Of a stretch of DNA of 64,000 nt, positions 26,745-35,521 are shown piece by piece. The position numbers and the translations under genes were made by a program. The stretch lies in NCBI GenBank assembly GCA_964474045.1, contig CAYYRC010000007.1, forward strand, positions 44,709 to 108,708, in the 5' to 3' direction. The notes beneath the pieces were generated by a model that was not told where the DNA came from, searched no databases, and saw only the letters and a list, made by a program, of their open reading frames with translations. The stretch's first letter is position 1; every line of letters begins with the position of its first letter. This DNA comes from JACJWR01 sp964474045 (GTDB lineage Bacteria > Actinomycetota > Actinomycetes > S36-B12 > UBA10799).

Positions 26745-28016
26745 TCAAGACCTCGGCACGGGGTTGGCGATGGGCACCACCGGGGCCGGGACCCCGAAGC
26801 TGCACGTGTCGACCGGCGGCAGCCCATCGAACCTCCGGGCAGCCCACTCGATCGCGGCCGGGCCGCCAGCCGACTGGGTGTCCTGGTGGCTCACCCCGCC
26901 AAGCCAGAGGCTGGACATTGGGCGCCCCGCAGCGCACCACTGGTCCTGCAGCGTGGCATTGCTGCCTGCCAGCACGACCTCGTCGCCGGTTCCCTGGACA
27001 AGCAGCATGGGCAGCGTCGCCGGCGGCGGAGGAGGCGTCTGCTCGCGCAGCGTCTGCGCCCATGCCGGCGAATCCAGCGGGTTGGAGGTGAAGAATTTTC
27101 GTCCCAGCGACTCGTTGAGCAGGCCCGTCAGCGCATCGCCGACGATGCACTTGGCGCTCAGCTTGGGCAGCTGATCTTGTGCCTCCTGGGACACGGTGTC
27201 CAGGAAGTCCCGGTCCGGGTAGTAGGGGACCCACGAGGCCAGGACGGCAGGCCCGAGCGCCCAGACCGCCACCTTGTCCCACTGGGCCGACACCGTGGAG
27301 CCCAGCTCAGCCGCGGGAACGGCAGCCATGACCGCCTTGAGGGGCAGGTCGGGCGCCATCTCGGCAGCCAGGTTGGCCGTCCAGAGCGCGGAGTTGCCGC
27401 CCTGCGACGATCCGAACACGATCCAGTCAGCCCCCGCCTCGGCGCCGGGAAATGCCCGGGCCGCGCGAACGCTGCTCACCACGTCGCGGGCCTCCTGCTC
27501 GCCGATCAAGTAGGTGCTCGGCCCTTGGATTCCCAGCCCCAGATAGTCCGTGAGGACCACCACCCAGCCCTGCTGCAGGGCCGGCAGCAGCCAAGGGGTG
27601 AAACCCATCGCCGCCGCGGTGGTGGCGCGTGAGGGCGCGCAGACCGCGGCGGTTCCGACGGTGCCGTGGGCGAATGCCAACACCTTCCGCCCGCCGCCAG
27701 GCGCGGGCGCATCCGGGATGAAGATCATCCCGCTGATCGGTACGGGCTGCCCCTGCAGGCCGACACCGCTGTAGACGATGCGATAGCCCTTGCCGCCCGC
27801 CACGGCATACTCCAGCGGCTCCGAGCGGATGATGGTGCCCGGCGCCGCCGGGACGTCGGGCGGCTTGGCATAGAAGGCGTCGAGCTGCGGGGCCTCCTGG
27901 CCGCTGGCCTGCTTGCCCTCGTTGACCTTCACGCCCAGCACGATGGCGCCGACCACGGCGGCCACCACTGCCAAGGCGCCGATGATCGCCAACACCCGGA
28001 CCACCCACGTCCACAC
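26745..28016 (-). CDS. Secretory-lipase-family alpha/beta hydrolase, membrane-anchored
   Basis: The 423-residue protein has an N-terminal membrane helix (about 5-28) with no clear cleavage site, so it is probably an anchored outer-face enzyme. It matches the secretory lipase fold: Ser204 in GSSQGG, Asp345 in QGTGDE, His377 in GVSHQD. It is a paralogue of the 1575-residue protein at 4070-8797: YLGLGIQGPSTYLIGEQEAR aligns with YMGIGVNGP and IGQQEAR there. Here Asp and His are only 32 residues apart. The substrate is unknown; fungal relatives are triacylglycerol lipases. It follows ispE by 6 nt, with a GGGAGG site before the GTG. Confidence 0.85.
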   Translation of the reverse strand: MWTWVVRVLAIIGALAVVAAVVGAIVLGVKVNEGKQASGQEAPQLDAFYAKPPDVPAAPGTIIRSEPLEYAVAGGKGYRIVYSGVGLQGQPVPISGMIFIPDAPAPGGGRKVLAFAHGTVGTAAVCAPSRATTAAAMGFTPWLLPALQQGWVVVLTDYLGLGIQGPSTYLIGEQEARDVVSSVRAARAFPGAEAGADWIVFGSSQGGNSALWTANLAAEMAPDLPLKAVMAAVPAAELGSTVSAQWDKVAVWALGPAVLASWVPYYPDRDFLDTVSQEAQDQLPKLSAKCIVGDALTGLLNESLGRKFFTSNPLDSPAWAQTLREQTPPPPPATLPMLLVQGTGDEVVLAGSNATLQDQWCAAGRPMSSLWLGGVSHQDTQSAGGPAAIEWAARRFDGLPPVDTCSFGVPAPVVPIANPVPRS

Positions 28017-28022
28017 GACCGC

Positions 28023-28946
28023 TCAGCCCTCCCGCAGACGGGCGCCGGGAACCGGCCCGGTCGCGCGCGCCACCCCGCTGCACAGCCCTGATGCCGACAA
28101 CGAGACGGCGAGGTCGAGGGCGGCTTCGTCGTCTTCCACCAGGAAGGCGCAGGTGGGACCGGAGCCGGACACGATGGCGCCGAGCGCCCCGGCGTCACGG
28201 CCGATCTCCAACAGCATGTCCAGCTGCGGGCGCAGCGAGATCGCCGCTGGCTGCAGGTCATTGACCAGGGCAGCGCCGAGCCGCGCCGCATCCCCCGCGA
28301 GCAGGGCCTCCATCAGGGCCTCGGGCACCTGCGGAAGAGGCACCTCGGCACCGGCCCGCAGCCGGTCGCACTCGGCGTAGACGCTCGGGGTCGACAGACC
28401 CTTGTCCGACAGCGCGCAGACCCAGTGGTACTCGCCCCTGGCCATCGCGCTGGTCACCCGCTCCCCGCGCCCGGTGCCCACGGCGGTGCCGCCCTGCACC
28501 GAGAAGGCCACGTCAGAGCCGAGTTCGGCGGCGAGCTCAAGCAGCCGCTCGCGGTGCAGGTTGGCTCGCCAGAGCACGTCGCAGGCGAGCAGCGCCCCCG
28601 CGGCGTCCGCTGAGCCGCCGGCCATCCCCCCGGCAACGGGGATGCGCTTCGTGATCCGGATGTCGACGTCTGGCTCCACGTCAACCTCAGCCGCGACGAG
28701 CTCGGCCGCGCGCCAGGCCAAGTTGCCCTCGTCCGTGGGCACCCGGTCCACGTCGGCGCCCTCGACGGACAAGCGGATCCCGGAGCCCGCGCTGCGCCGT
28801 GTGACCTCGACCTCGTCGAACAGGCTGACTGCCTGGTAGACGGTGGCGAGCTCATGAAAGTGGTCGCGCCTGACCCCGCCGACGCATAGCGCCAGGTTGA
28901 TCTTGGCCGGGACCACAGCGGTCACGGACTTCGGGAAGGCCGACAC
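28023..28946 (-). CDS. ispE: 4-diphosphocytidyl-2-C-methyl-D-erythritol kinase
   Basis: The 307-residue GHMP kinase phosphorylates CDP-ME in the MEP isoprenoid pathway. Motifs: VPAKINLALCVGG at the N-terminus, the ATP loop PVAGGMAGGSADAAG, and SGSGPTCAFLVED near the C-terminus. The GTG start is set by TAGGCT 6 nt upstream. That box begins with the TAG stop of rsmA. Confidence 0.96.
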   Translation of the reverse strand: MSAFPKSVTAVVPAKINLALCVGGVRRDHFHELATVYQAVSLFDEVEVTRRSAGSGIRLSVEGADVDRVPTDEGNLAWRAAELVAAEVDVEPDVDIRITKRIPVAGGMAGGSADAAGALLACDVLWRANLHRERLLELAAELGSDVAFSVQGGTAVGTGRGERVTSAMARGEYHWVCALSDKGLSTPSVYAECDRLRAGAEVPLPQVPEALMEALLAGDAARLGAALVNDLQPAAISLRPQLDMLLEIGRDAGALGAIVSGSGPTCAFLVEDDEAALDLAVSLSASGLCSGVARATGPVPGARLREG

Positions 28947-28952
28947 AGCGGC

Positions 28953-28958
28953 AGCCTA
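28953..28958 (-). promoter_or_regulatory. -10 box TAGGCT of ispE, fused to the rsmA stop
   Basis: TAGGCT lies 6 nt before GTG 28946; its TAG is the stop codon of rsmA (28956-28958). Confidence 0.55.
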
Positions 28959-29828
28959 GGGGTTCGACGCCCTGCCAAGCCCGCCAGCGAGACAGGCGAA
29001 GTCGGCCGCCGCGAGGGTCTCGCCACGGGCTCCCGGCGAGATATCGCAGGCCTGCAAGATGGATTCGGCGGCAGCGGGCGTCCCCGCCCACGGCGCCAGC
29101 GCCGTGCGCAGCACCTTGCGCCGCTGGCCGAAGGCCGCATCAATGGCGGCGAAGGCCCGCCGCCGGGTCGCGTCGTCGGCCAACGGCTCCGGACGGCGAC
29201 GGAACCGCACCAGCCCGCTGGCGATCCTGGGTGCGGGCCAGAACACCGAGGCCGACACCGTCCCCGCCGGTTGGGCGATCGCGTACCAGGCCAGCTTCAC
29301 GCTGGGCACGCCGTACATCCGCGACCCGGGCGCCGCACAGAGCCGATCCGCGACCTCCTTCTGCACCATGACCAGCCCCCGCTCGATGCTGGGGTAGGCG
29401 GCCAGCACCTCGAGCAGCACCGGCACGGCAACGTTGTACGGGAGGTTCGCGACCAGTGCTGTGGGCTCCCCCACGGGGTCCGGCAGCCTCGGCAGGTCCA
29501 GCGCATCGGCGCACACGACGGTGAGCCGATCCTGAAGAGCGGGGGCGTACTCGCCGACGGTCTCCGGCAACCGCGCCGCCAGCTCGGGCGCGATCTCCAC
29601 CGCCGCCACCCGGCGCACCATGGGCAACAGCGCCAGTGTCAGCGAGCCGAGGCCCGGGCCCACCTCCAGCACGACATCGTCGGGGCCCACCTCGGCCCTC
29701 CCCGCGATCATGCGCACCGTGTTGGGGTCGATGACGAAATTCTGGCCTTTGGCCTTCGTGGGGCGCAGGTCGAGCTCGGCGGCCAGCCGCCGCACGTCAG
29801 CCGCCGACAGCAGGCGGGATGCCGGCAC
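28956..29828 (-). CDS. rsmA: 16S rRNA dimethyladenosine transferase
   Basis: The 290-residue KsgA-type enzyme dimethylates two adjacent adenines near the 3' end of 16S rRNA. SAM site VLEVGPGLGSLTLALL, adenine-site NLPYNVAVP, and KAKGQNFVID at the N-terminus are all present. It lies 2 nt after tatD, with no visible Shine-Dalgarno, so translation is probably coupled. In many Actinobacteria an rpfB gene stands between these two; none is present here. Confidence 0.96.
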   Translation of the reverse strand: MPASRLLSAADVRRLAAELDLRPTKAKGQNFVIDPNTVRMIAGRAEVGPDDVVLEVGPGLGSLTLALLPMVRRVAAVEIAPELAARLPETVGEYAPALQDRLTVVCADALDLPRLPDPVGEPTALVANLPYNVAVPVLLEVLAAYPSIERGLVMVQKEVADRLCAAPGSRMYGVPSVKLAWYAIAQPAGTVSASVFWPAPRIASGLVRFRRRPEPLADDATRRRAFAAIDAAFGQRRKVLRTALAPWAGTPAAAESILQACDISPGARGETLAAADFACLAGGLGRASNP

Positions 29829-29830
29829 CG

Positions 29831-30709
29831 CTACAGCGGCCCGAACGCGCGCTCGGTATTCGCCATGAGCAGCTCACACGTGTCGGCGAGGTCCCAGTCG
29901 CGCCGCTCCGCTATCGCGCGCACTGTCAACGGCACCAGGTAGGAGGCGTTGGGCTTGCCCCGGTGCGGCGCCGGCGTCAGGAAGGGGGCGTCGGTCTCGA
30001 CCAGCAGCAGCTCCGCCGTCACCGCGTCCAGGGCGTCCCGCAGGGTGTCGGCATTCTTGAAGGTGACCACGCCGGCGAAGCTGCAGTACCAGCCGCGCTC
30101 CACGGCCGCCCGCGCGAAGTCGGCATCACCGCTGAAGCAGTGCAGCACGACCACGTCGGGCGCGCCGGCGTCGTCCAGCACCCGGAGCACGTCAGCGTGG
30201 GCCTCCCGGTCGTGCACCACCAACGCCTTGCCGGTGGACTTGGCGATCTCGATGTGGGCCCGGAAGGACTCCTCCTGCACCGACCTGCCCCCGGGCTCGG
30301 TCCGGAAGAAGTCCATACCTGTCTCGCCCACGCCCCGGACCTGCGGCAGCGCGGCGAGTTCGGCGATCTGGGCCAGAGCCTCATCCAGCGCCGGCTGGCC
30401 CTCAGCCGCCGCCAGCCGCGGTGCCTCGTTGGGGTGCAGGGCGACGGTGGCCCAGACCTGCGGGTACAGCTCCGCGGCCGCCGCCGACCAGCGCGAGCCC
30501 GCCACGTCGCACCCCACCTGGATGATCGACTGCACACCCACGGCACCGGCGCGGCGGATGGCGTCGACGACCCGGTCGGAGTCCGGCGGGAAGGCAGTGT
30601 GGCCGTCGCCGTCAAGGCTCATGTCGAGGTGGCAGTGGCTGTCGGCGACTCCGGCCGGCAGCGCCGCGGGCAGCGGCGGCTCCGGCGGCTCCGATGCCGC
30701 GGGGGTCAT
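29831..30709 (-). CDS. tatD: TatD-family metal-dependent hydrolase/DNase
   Basis: The 292-residue TIM-barrel protein has the family metal ligands: DSHCHLDM near the start, Glu in GVGETGMDFFR, His in VVHDREAH and HCFSG, and Asp in ETDAPFLTP. TatD proteins have 3'-5' exonuclease or RNA-processing activity. ATG 30709 overlaps the metG stop by 4 nt, so the pair is coupled. Confidence 0.94.
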   Translation of the reverse strand: MTPAASEPPEPPLPAALPAGVADSHCHLDMSLDGDGHTAFPPDSDRVVDAIRRAGAVGVQSIIQVGCDVAGSRWSAAAAELYPQVWATVALHPNEAPRLAAAEGQPALDEALAQIAELAALPQVRGVGETGMDFFRTEPGGRSVQEESFRAHIEIAKSTGKALVVHDREAHADVLRVLDDAGAPDVVVLHCFSGDADFARAAVERGWYCSFAGVVTFKNADTLRDALDAVTAELLLVETDAPFLTPAPHRGKPNASYLVPLTVRAIAERRDWDLADTCELLMANTERAFGPL

Positions 30710-32292
30710 GTGGCCTCCTGGATGCGGGGGAACAGGGCGTCGCCCTTCGCGAGCAGCGCACCGGGCGGCAGCTGGCCCCAACGGCCCACGTCGGCCACTG
30801 GCTGCTCGATCACCGGTCCCAGATGCGGCAGCGCCCCCAACCTGCTCCACAGCGTCGTCATGGACGCCGGCATGACTGGGTTGTACAGCACCGCGATGGC
30901 CCGCAGCGCCTCGCACATCGTGTACAGCACCGTGTGCAGACGCTCGGTCTGCGCCGGGTCCTTGGCCAGCTGCCAGGGCTCCTGCTCGGTGACATACAGG
31001 TTGACGGCCTCGACGAAGCCACGGACGGCGGCGATCCCGCCGGCGAAGTCCATGCGGCCCATGGCCGAGTCGGCCACCTCGGCGGCGCCTCGCAGCGCCT
31101 CCTGCAGCTTGTTGTCAGCGTTCGTGTAGTCCACGGGCTCGGGCAGGATGCCGTCGCAGTAGCGAACCACCATGGCCGTCGCGCGCGAGGCCAGGTTGCC
31201 CAGGCCGTTGGCCAGCTCGGCTGTGTACCGCGCCTGCATGTCCTCCCAGGAGAACGAGCCGTCGGAGCCGAAGTTGATGGCAGCCAGGAAGTAGTAGCGG
31301 AAGGCGTCGACGCCGAACACGTCGGTGATCTGCTCGGGGCTGATCCCGGTCAACTTGGACTTGGACATCTTCTCGCCGCCCACCAGCAGCCAACCGTGCG
31401 CGAACACCTTGCGCGGCAGCTCAAGTTCCGCGGCCATGAGCATGGCGGGCCAGTACACGGCGTGGAACCGCAGGATGTCCTTGCCGACAAGGTGAACGTC
31501 GGCCGGCCAGGTATGCCCGAACCGCGCGGCGTCGGTGGAGTCCGGCGGGGCGCCGTAGCCGATGGCGGTGATGTAGTTGAGCAGGGCGTCGAACCAGACG
31601 TACACGACCTGCTCGTCGTCCCAGGGCAGTGGGATGCCCCAGCTGACGGCGGATCGCGACATGGAGATGTCCGACAGGCCGCCGCCGATAAACGACATCA
31701 CCTCGTTGTAGGCGCTGCGCGGCTCGATCGCGTGCGTGTGGCGGCGATAGTGCTCGGCCAGCGGCTCGGCGAAGGCGGAGAGCCGGAACCACCAGTTGCT
31801 CTCCGAGAGCATCTCGACGGGAGCCGAGTGAACCGGGCAGAGCAGCTCGCCGCCGGGCCCCTCGACGAGGTCGCCGGGAAGCTTGAACTCCTCGCACCCC
31901 ACGCAGTACGGCCCCTCGTACGTGTCCTCGTAGACGAAGCCGCGTTCCTTGAGCCGCTCCCAGAAGACCCCCACCCCGTGCCGGTGGCGTCCCGAGGTCG
32001 TGCGGATGAAGTCGTCGTTGGCGATCTCGAGCGTCTCGAGCATCGGCTGCCAGGAGTCTGCGACGAGCGCGTCGGTCCACTGCTTGGGCGTGACGCCGTT
32101 GGCGGCAGCTGTGCGCTCCACCTTCGTCCCATGCTCATCGGTTCCCGTCAGGTACCAGACCTCCTCGCCGCGCTGCCGGTGCCACCGGGTGAGGACGTCG
32201 CCCGCGACGGTCGTATAGGCGTGGCCGATGTGCGGGGAGTCGTTGACGTAGTAGATGGGCGTCGTGACGTAGAAGGCCTTCCGTGCGGACAT
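30706..32292 (-). CDS. metG: Methionyl-tRNA synthetase
   Basis: The 528-residue class I synthetase has HIGH at 21-24, a single zinc knuckle (CVGC ... CPVH), WDDE/WFDALLNY, and KMSKS near residue 308. The anticodon-binding helical domain is complete and there is no EMAP-like tail, so it is the short form. ATG 32292 is set by TAGGAT 7 nt upstream, whose TAG is the rsmI stop. Confidence 0.98.
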   Translation of the reverse strand: MSARKAFYVTTPIYYVNDSPHIGHAYTTVAGDVLTRWHRQRGEEVWYLTGTDEHGTKVERTAAANGVTPKQWTDALVADSWQPMLETLEIANDDFIRTTSGRHRHGVGVFWERLKERGFVYEDTYEGPYCVGCEEFKLPGDLVEGPGGELLCPVHSAPVEMLSESNWWFRLSAFAEPLAEHYRRHTHAIEPRSAYNEVMSFIGGGLSDISMSRSAVSWGIPLPWDDEQVVYVWFDALLNYITAIGYGAPPDSTDAARFGHTWPADVHLVGKDILRFHAVYWPAMLMAAELELPRKVFAHGWLLVGGEKMSKSKLTGISPEQITDVFGVDAFRYYFLAAINFGSDGSFSWEDMQARYTAELANGLGNLASRATAMVVRYCDGILPEPVDYTNADNKLQEALRGAAEVADSAMGRMDFAGGIAAVRGFVEAVNLYVTEQEPWQLAKDPAQTERLHTVLYTMCEALRAIAVLYNPVMPASMTTLWSRLGALPHLGPVIEQPVADVGRWGQLPPGALLAKGDALFPRIQEAT

Positions 32293-32299
32293 GCCCACG

Positions 32300-32305
32300 A
32301 TCCTA
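32300..32305 (-). promoter_or_regulatory. -10 box TAGGAT of metG, fused to the rsmI stop
   Basis: TAGGAT lies 7 nt before ATG 32292; its TAG is the rsmI stop codon (32303-32305). Confidence 0.55.
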
Positions 32306-33199
32306 CGCAGGGGGTTCCGTGGCCTGCTTGGCGGCGAGCACGGCGTCATACACGTCACGGCGGGACACGCCCAGGCGTTCGGCCACCTGCCGCATGGCCG
32401 CGCTGCGCGGCAGCCCCGCTGCCAGCGCATCCTGGTAGGCGCGCACGAGGTCCTGGGGACCGAGCCGGTTCGGGGAAGCACCGGCCCCGGCCACCACGAG
32501 CGTCACCTCCCCGAGCACCTCGTCGGCGGAAGCTGCGGCCGCCAGATCTGCCAGCGGACCGCGGCGGACCTCCTCGTAGGTCTTGGTGAGCTCCCGGCAC
32601 AGGGCGCCGGGACGGTCGGCGCCGAAGGCCTCCGCCATCTCGGCCAGGGTGACCGCCGTGCGGCGCGGAGACTCGAAGAACACCATCGTGCGCTGCTCGT
32701 CGGCCAGCGCGGCCAGCCGCCGGCGCCGCTCGCCGGCCTTGCGCGGCAGGAAACCCTCGAAGCAGAAGCGGTCCGCCGGCAGCCCCGACACCGCCAGCGC
32801 CGCGGTGACCGCCGACGGTCCGGGCGCGGTCGTCACCGGCAGGCCTTCGGCCACGGCAGCGGACACCAGGCGGTAGCCCGGATCGCTCACGAGGGGCATG
32901 CCGGCGTCGCTGACGAGCAGCACGGTGGCTCCCTCGCGCACGGCCGACAGCAGTTGCGGGACCCGCGCGGCTTCGACGGCGTCGTAGCAGGACAGCAGCC
33001 GACCCGTGATCCGCACCCCCAGGTCCGCGGCCAGCCGGAGGGTCCGGCGAGTGTCCTCCGCCGCCACGATGTCGGCCTCGCCCAGCAGCTGGCGCAGGTG
33101 CTCCGACGCATCGCCGGGTCGCCCCAGCGGCGTGCCGGCGAGCACGATCCGCCCGCGTTTGGGGCCGTCAGCCGCGTCACGTGAACTCTCTGGCCTCAT
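32303..33199 (-). CDS. rsmI: 16S rRNA 2'-O-ribose C1402 methyltransferase
   Basis: The roughly 298-residue SAM methyltransferase of the tetrapyrrole-methylase fold has AGTPLGRPGDASEHLRQLL, AAEDTRRT, VSDAGMPLVSDPG and PGPSAVTAAL. It methylates the ribose of C1402 near the decoding centre. ATG 33199 gives the family length; a GTG at 33226 is also possible. A TAGGGT box at 33225-33230 probably drives it with a leader of about 20 nt. It heads the metG-tatD-rsmA-ispE run. Confidence 0.95.
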   Translation of the reverse strand: MRPESSRDAADGPKRGRIVLAGTPLGRPGDASEHLRQLLGEADIVAAEDTRRTLRLAADLGVRITGRLLSCYDAVEAARVPQLLSAVREGATVLLVSDAGMPLVSDPGYRLVSAAVAEGLPVTTAPGPSAVTAALAVSGLPADRFCFEGFLPRKAGERRRRLAALADEQRTMVFFESPRRTAVTLAEMAEAFGADRPGALCRELTKTYEEVRRGPLADLAAAASADEVLGEVTLVVAGAGASPNRLGPQDLVRAYQDALAAGLPRSAAMRQVAERLGVSRRDVYDAVLAAKQATEPPA

Positions 33200-33268
33200 G
33201 ATCTTGCTCGCACAGGACTTCTCCACCCTAGAGATTCAGCGCGCCCCATGATCATGAGGAGAGGGAGC

Positions 33269-35143
33269 TCAGCTGTTGCGGCGCCGCGCGGCAGCCGCGG
33301 ACTTCTCCCGCGCGGTGGAGTCCAGCACCACCTTGCGCAGGCGGACGGCCGACGGCGTGACCTCGACGCACTCGTCGTCGCGGCAGAACTCCAACGACTG
33401 CTCCAGCGACAGCAGTCGGGGCGGGATCAGCCGCTCCAGCTCGTCAGCCGTGGACGAGCGGATGTTGGTGAGCTTCTTCTCCTTGGTGATGTTGACCGTC
33501 ATGTCGTCGGCGCGGGAGTTCTCGCCGACGATCATGCCCTCGTAGACCTCGGTGCCCGGCGAGACGAAGAGCTGGCCACGCTCTTGCAGGCTCTGACAGG
33601 CGTTGCCGGTCACAGAACCGGGCCGGTCGGCCACCAGGGATCCGGTGGGGCGGGTGCGGATCTCGCCGGCCCAAGGCTCGTAGGACTCGAACACGTGGTG
33701 CATCAGCCCGGTGCCGCGGGTCTCGGTCAGGAACTCCGTGCGGAAGCCGATCAGCCCGCGCGCGGGCACCAGGAACTCCATGCGCACCCAGCCCGTGCCG
33801 TGGTTGACCATCTGCTCCATCCGGGAGCGGCGCTGGCCAAGCATCTGCGTCACCGCGCCGACGTACTCCTCGGGAGCGTCCACGGTCAGCCGCTCCACCG
33901 GCTCGCACAGCGTGCCGTCGACCGTGCGGGTCACCACCGTCGGCTTGCCCACTGTCATCTCGAAGTGCTCTCGGCGCATCATCTCGACCAGCACCGCCAG
34001 CTGCAGCTCGCCGCGGCCCTGCACCTCCCAGGCGTCGGGCCGCTCCGTGGGCAGCACCCGCAGCGACACGTTCCCCACCAGCTCGGCGTCCAGCCGGCCC
34101 TTGAGCAGCCGGGCGGTGACTTTGCTGCCCTTCTCCCCCGCCAACGGCGAGGTGTTGGTGCCGATGACCATCGAGATGCTGGGCTCATCCACGGTGATCA
34201 CCGGCAGCGGCTGCGGGTCCTCGGGATCGGCCAGCGTCTCGCCGATGGTGATCTCCGGAATGCCCGCCACGGCGATGATGTCGCCGGGACCGGCCGAATC
34301 CGCTGGCACCCGCTCAAGCGCCTCGGTCATGAGCAGTTCGGCCACCTTCGCGCTCGTCACCGTGCCGTCGGCCCGGCACCAGGCGACCGACTGGCCCTTG
34401 CGGATGGTGCCGGAGTGCACGCGGCACAGGGCGAGCCGACCCAGGTAGGGCGAGGCATCGAGGTTGGTGACGTGCGCGCGCAGCGGCGCCGCATCGTCGT
34501 AATGCGGGGCGGGAACTGTGGCGAGGATCGTGCGGAACAGCGGCTGCAGGTCCTCGCTGTCGGGCATCCCCCCGTCGGCCGGCCGCTCCAACGACGCCCG
34601 TCCCGCCTTGGCGGACGCGTAGATGATCGGGAAGTCGATCTGGTCCTCGTCGGCGTCCAGGTCGAAGAACAGCTCATAGGTCTCGTCCAGCACCTCGGCG
34701 ATGCGGGCGTCCGGGCGATCGACCTTGTTGACGACCAGGATGATGGGCAGCCGCTTCTGCAGCGCCTTGCGGAGCACGAACCGCGTCTGCGGCAGCGGAC
34801 CCTCGGAAGCGTCCACCAGCAGCAGGACGCCATCGACCATCTCCAGGCCCCGCTCGACCTCGCCGCCGAAGTCCGCGTGCCCGGGGGTGTCGATGATGTT
34901 GATGACGGTCTCCGGTCCGTCCCCGGCGGGGTCGGAGTACCTGATAGCCGTGTTCTTGGCCAGGATCGTGATGCCCTTCTCGCGCTCGAGGTCCATCGAG
35001 TCCATCACCCTGTCGGTGACTTCGGCGTGGGCGGCGAAGGCCCCGGACTGGCGCAGCATCGCATCCACCAGAGTCGTCTTGCCGTGGTCCACGTGGGCCA
35101 CGATGGCGATGTTGCGGAGGGTGTCGCGCGATTGGCTGGGCAT
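33269..35143 (-). CDS. typA: Translational GTPase TypA/BipA
   Basis: The 624-residue ribosome-binding GTPase has G1 AHVDHGKTT, G2 Thr in EKGITILAKN, G3 DTPGHADF, G4 NKVDRPDA and G5 SAKAG, followed by domain II, EF-G-like domains and the BipA-specific C-terminal domain (RGLIGFRTEFLTETRGTG). It helps 50S assembly and stress adaptation. ATG 35143 starts at the typical N-terminus, MPSQSRDTLRNIAI. Confidence 0.98.
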   Translation of the reverse strand: MPSQSRDTLRNIAIVAHVDHGKTTLVDAMLRQSGAFAAHAEVTDRVMDSMDLEREKGITILAKNTAIRYSDPAGDGPETVINIIDTPGHADFGGEVERGLEMVDGVLLLVDASEGPLPQTRFVLRKALQKRLPIILVVNKVDRPDARIAEVLDETYELFFDLDADEDQIDFPIIYASAKAGRASLERPADGGMPDSEDLQPLFRTILATVPAPHYDDAAPLRAHVTNLDASPYLGRLALCRVHSGTIRKGQSVAWCRADGTVTSAKVAELLMTEALERVPADSAGPGDIIAVAGIPEITIGETLADPEDPQPLPVITVDEPSISMVIGTNTSPLAGEKGSKVTARLLKGRLDAELVGNVSLRVLPTERPDAWEVQGRGELQLAVLVEMMRREHFEMTVGKPTVVTRTVDGTLCEPVERLTVDAPEEYVGAVTQMLGQRRSRMEQMVNHGTGWVRMEFLVPARGLIGFRTEFLTETRGTGLMHHVFESYEPWAGEIRTRPTGSLVADRPGSVTGNACQSLQERGQLFVSPGTEVYEGMIVGENSRADDMTVNITKEKKLTNIRSSTADELERLIPPRLLSLEQSLEFCRDDECVEVTPSAVRLRKVVLDSTAREKSAAAARRRNS

Positions 35144-35181
35144 GGCGGCAATCGTGGCAGGTGGGTCCGTCGAAGTTCTGG

Positions 35182-35514
35182 CTACCCCACCGTGACGGCA
35201 GCCACGCGACCGTCGGCGACGTCGAGATTGACCCGGCTGGCGCTGTAGTCCATCGTCAGCGCCCTTGGCTGACCGTCCACGCTGGCGATGCGGGTGGTGT
35301 ACCCGGCAGCGCCCGCGCGGGCCTCGGCCTCGGTCTGGGTGAGGCCCACGAGCGCCGCGGAGACGGCTTCCGCGTTCGGCGGATCGGTGGGGGCGGGCAA
35401 CGACGCGCGAGCCGGTGCGGAAGGCGCGCTGCTGCCGCTGCCGCTGCCGCCATCTGTCGCGCACGCGGCGAGTAGCAGCGCAAGCAGTGCCAGAGCTGGT
35501 CCCAACCTGCGCAT
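35182..35514 (-). CDS. Small lipoprotein resembling I78/potato-inhibitor-I peptidase inhibitors
   Basis: The 110-residue protein has a lipoprotein signal ending in lipobox LLAAC, a Ser/Gly/Pro-rich linker (about 22-45), and a compact domain reading TQTEAEARAGAAGYTTRI ... TMDYSASRVNLDVADGRVAAV. That pattern fits the I78 / potato inhibitor I fold, in which a DYxxxRxN segment is typical. If so, it is an anchored extracellular peptidase inhibitor. The assignment is by eye only. It is 38 nt upstream of typA on the same strand. Confidence 0.7.
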   Translation of the reverse strand: MRRLGPALALLALLLAACATDGGSGSGSSAPSAPARASLPAPTDPPNAEAVSAALVGLTQTEAEARAGAAGYTTRIASVDGQPRALTMDYSASRVNLDVADGRVAAVTVG

Positions 35515-35521
35515 GCCCGCG

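Noticed and set aside
33248..35248. 666-codon open frame antisense to typA
   Set aside because: Shadow of a fully conserved GTPase; no recognisable domain in the antisense protein.
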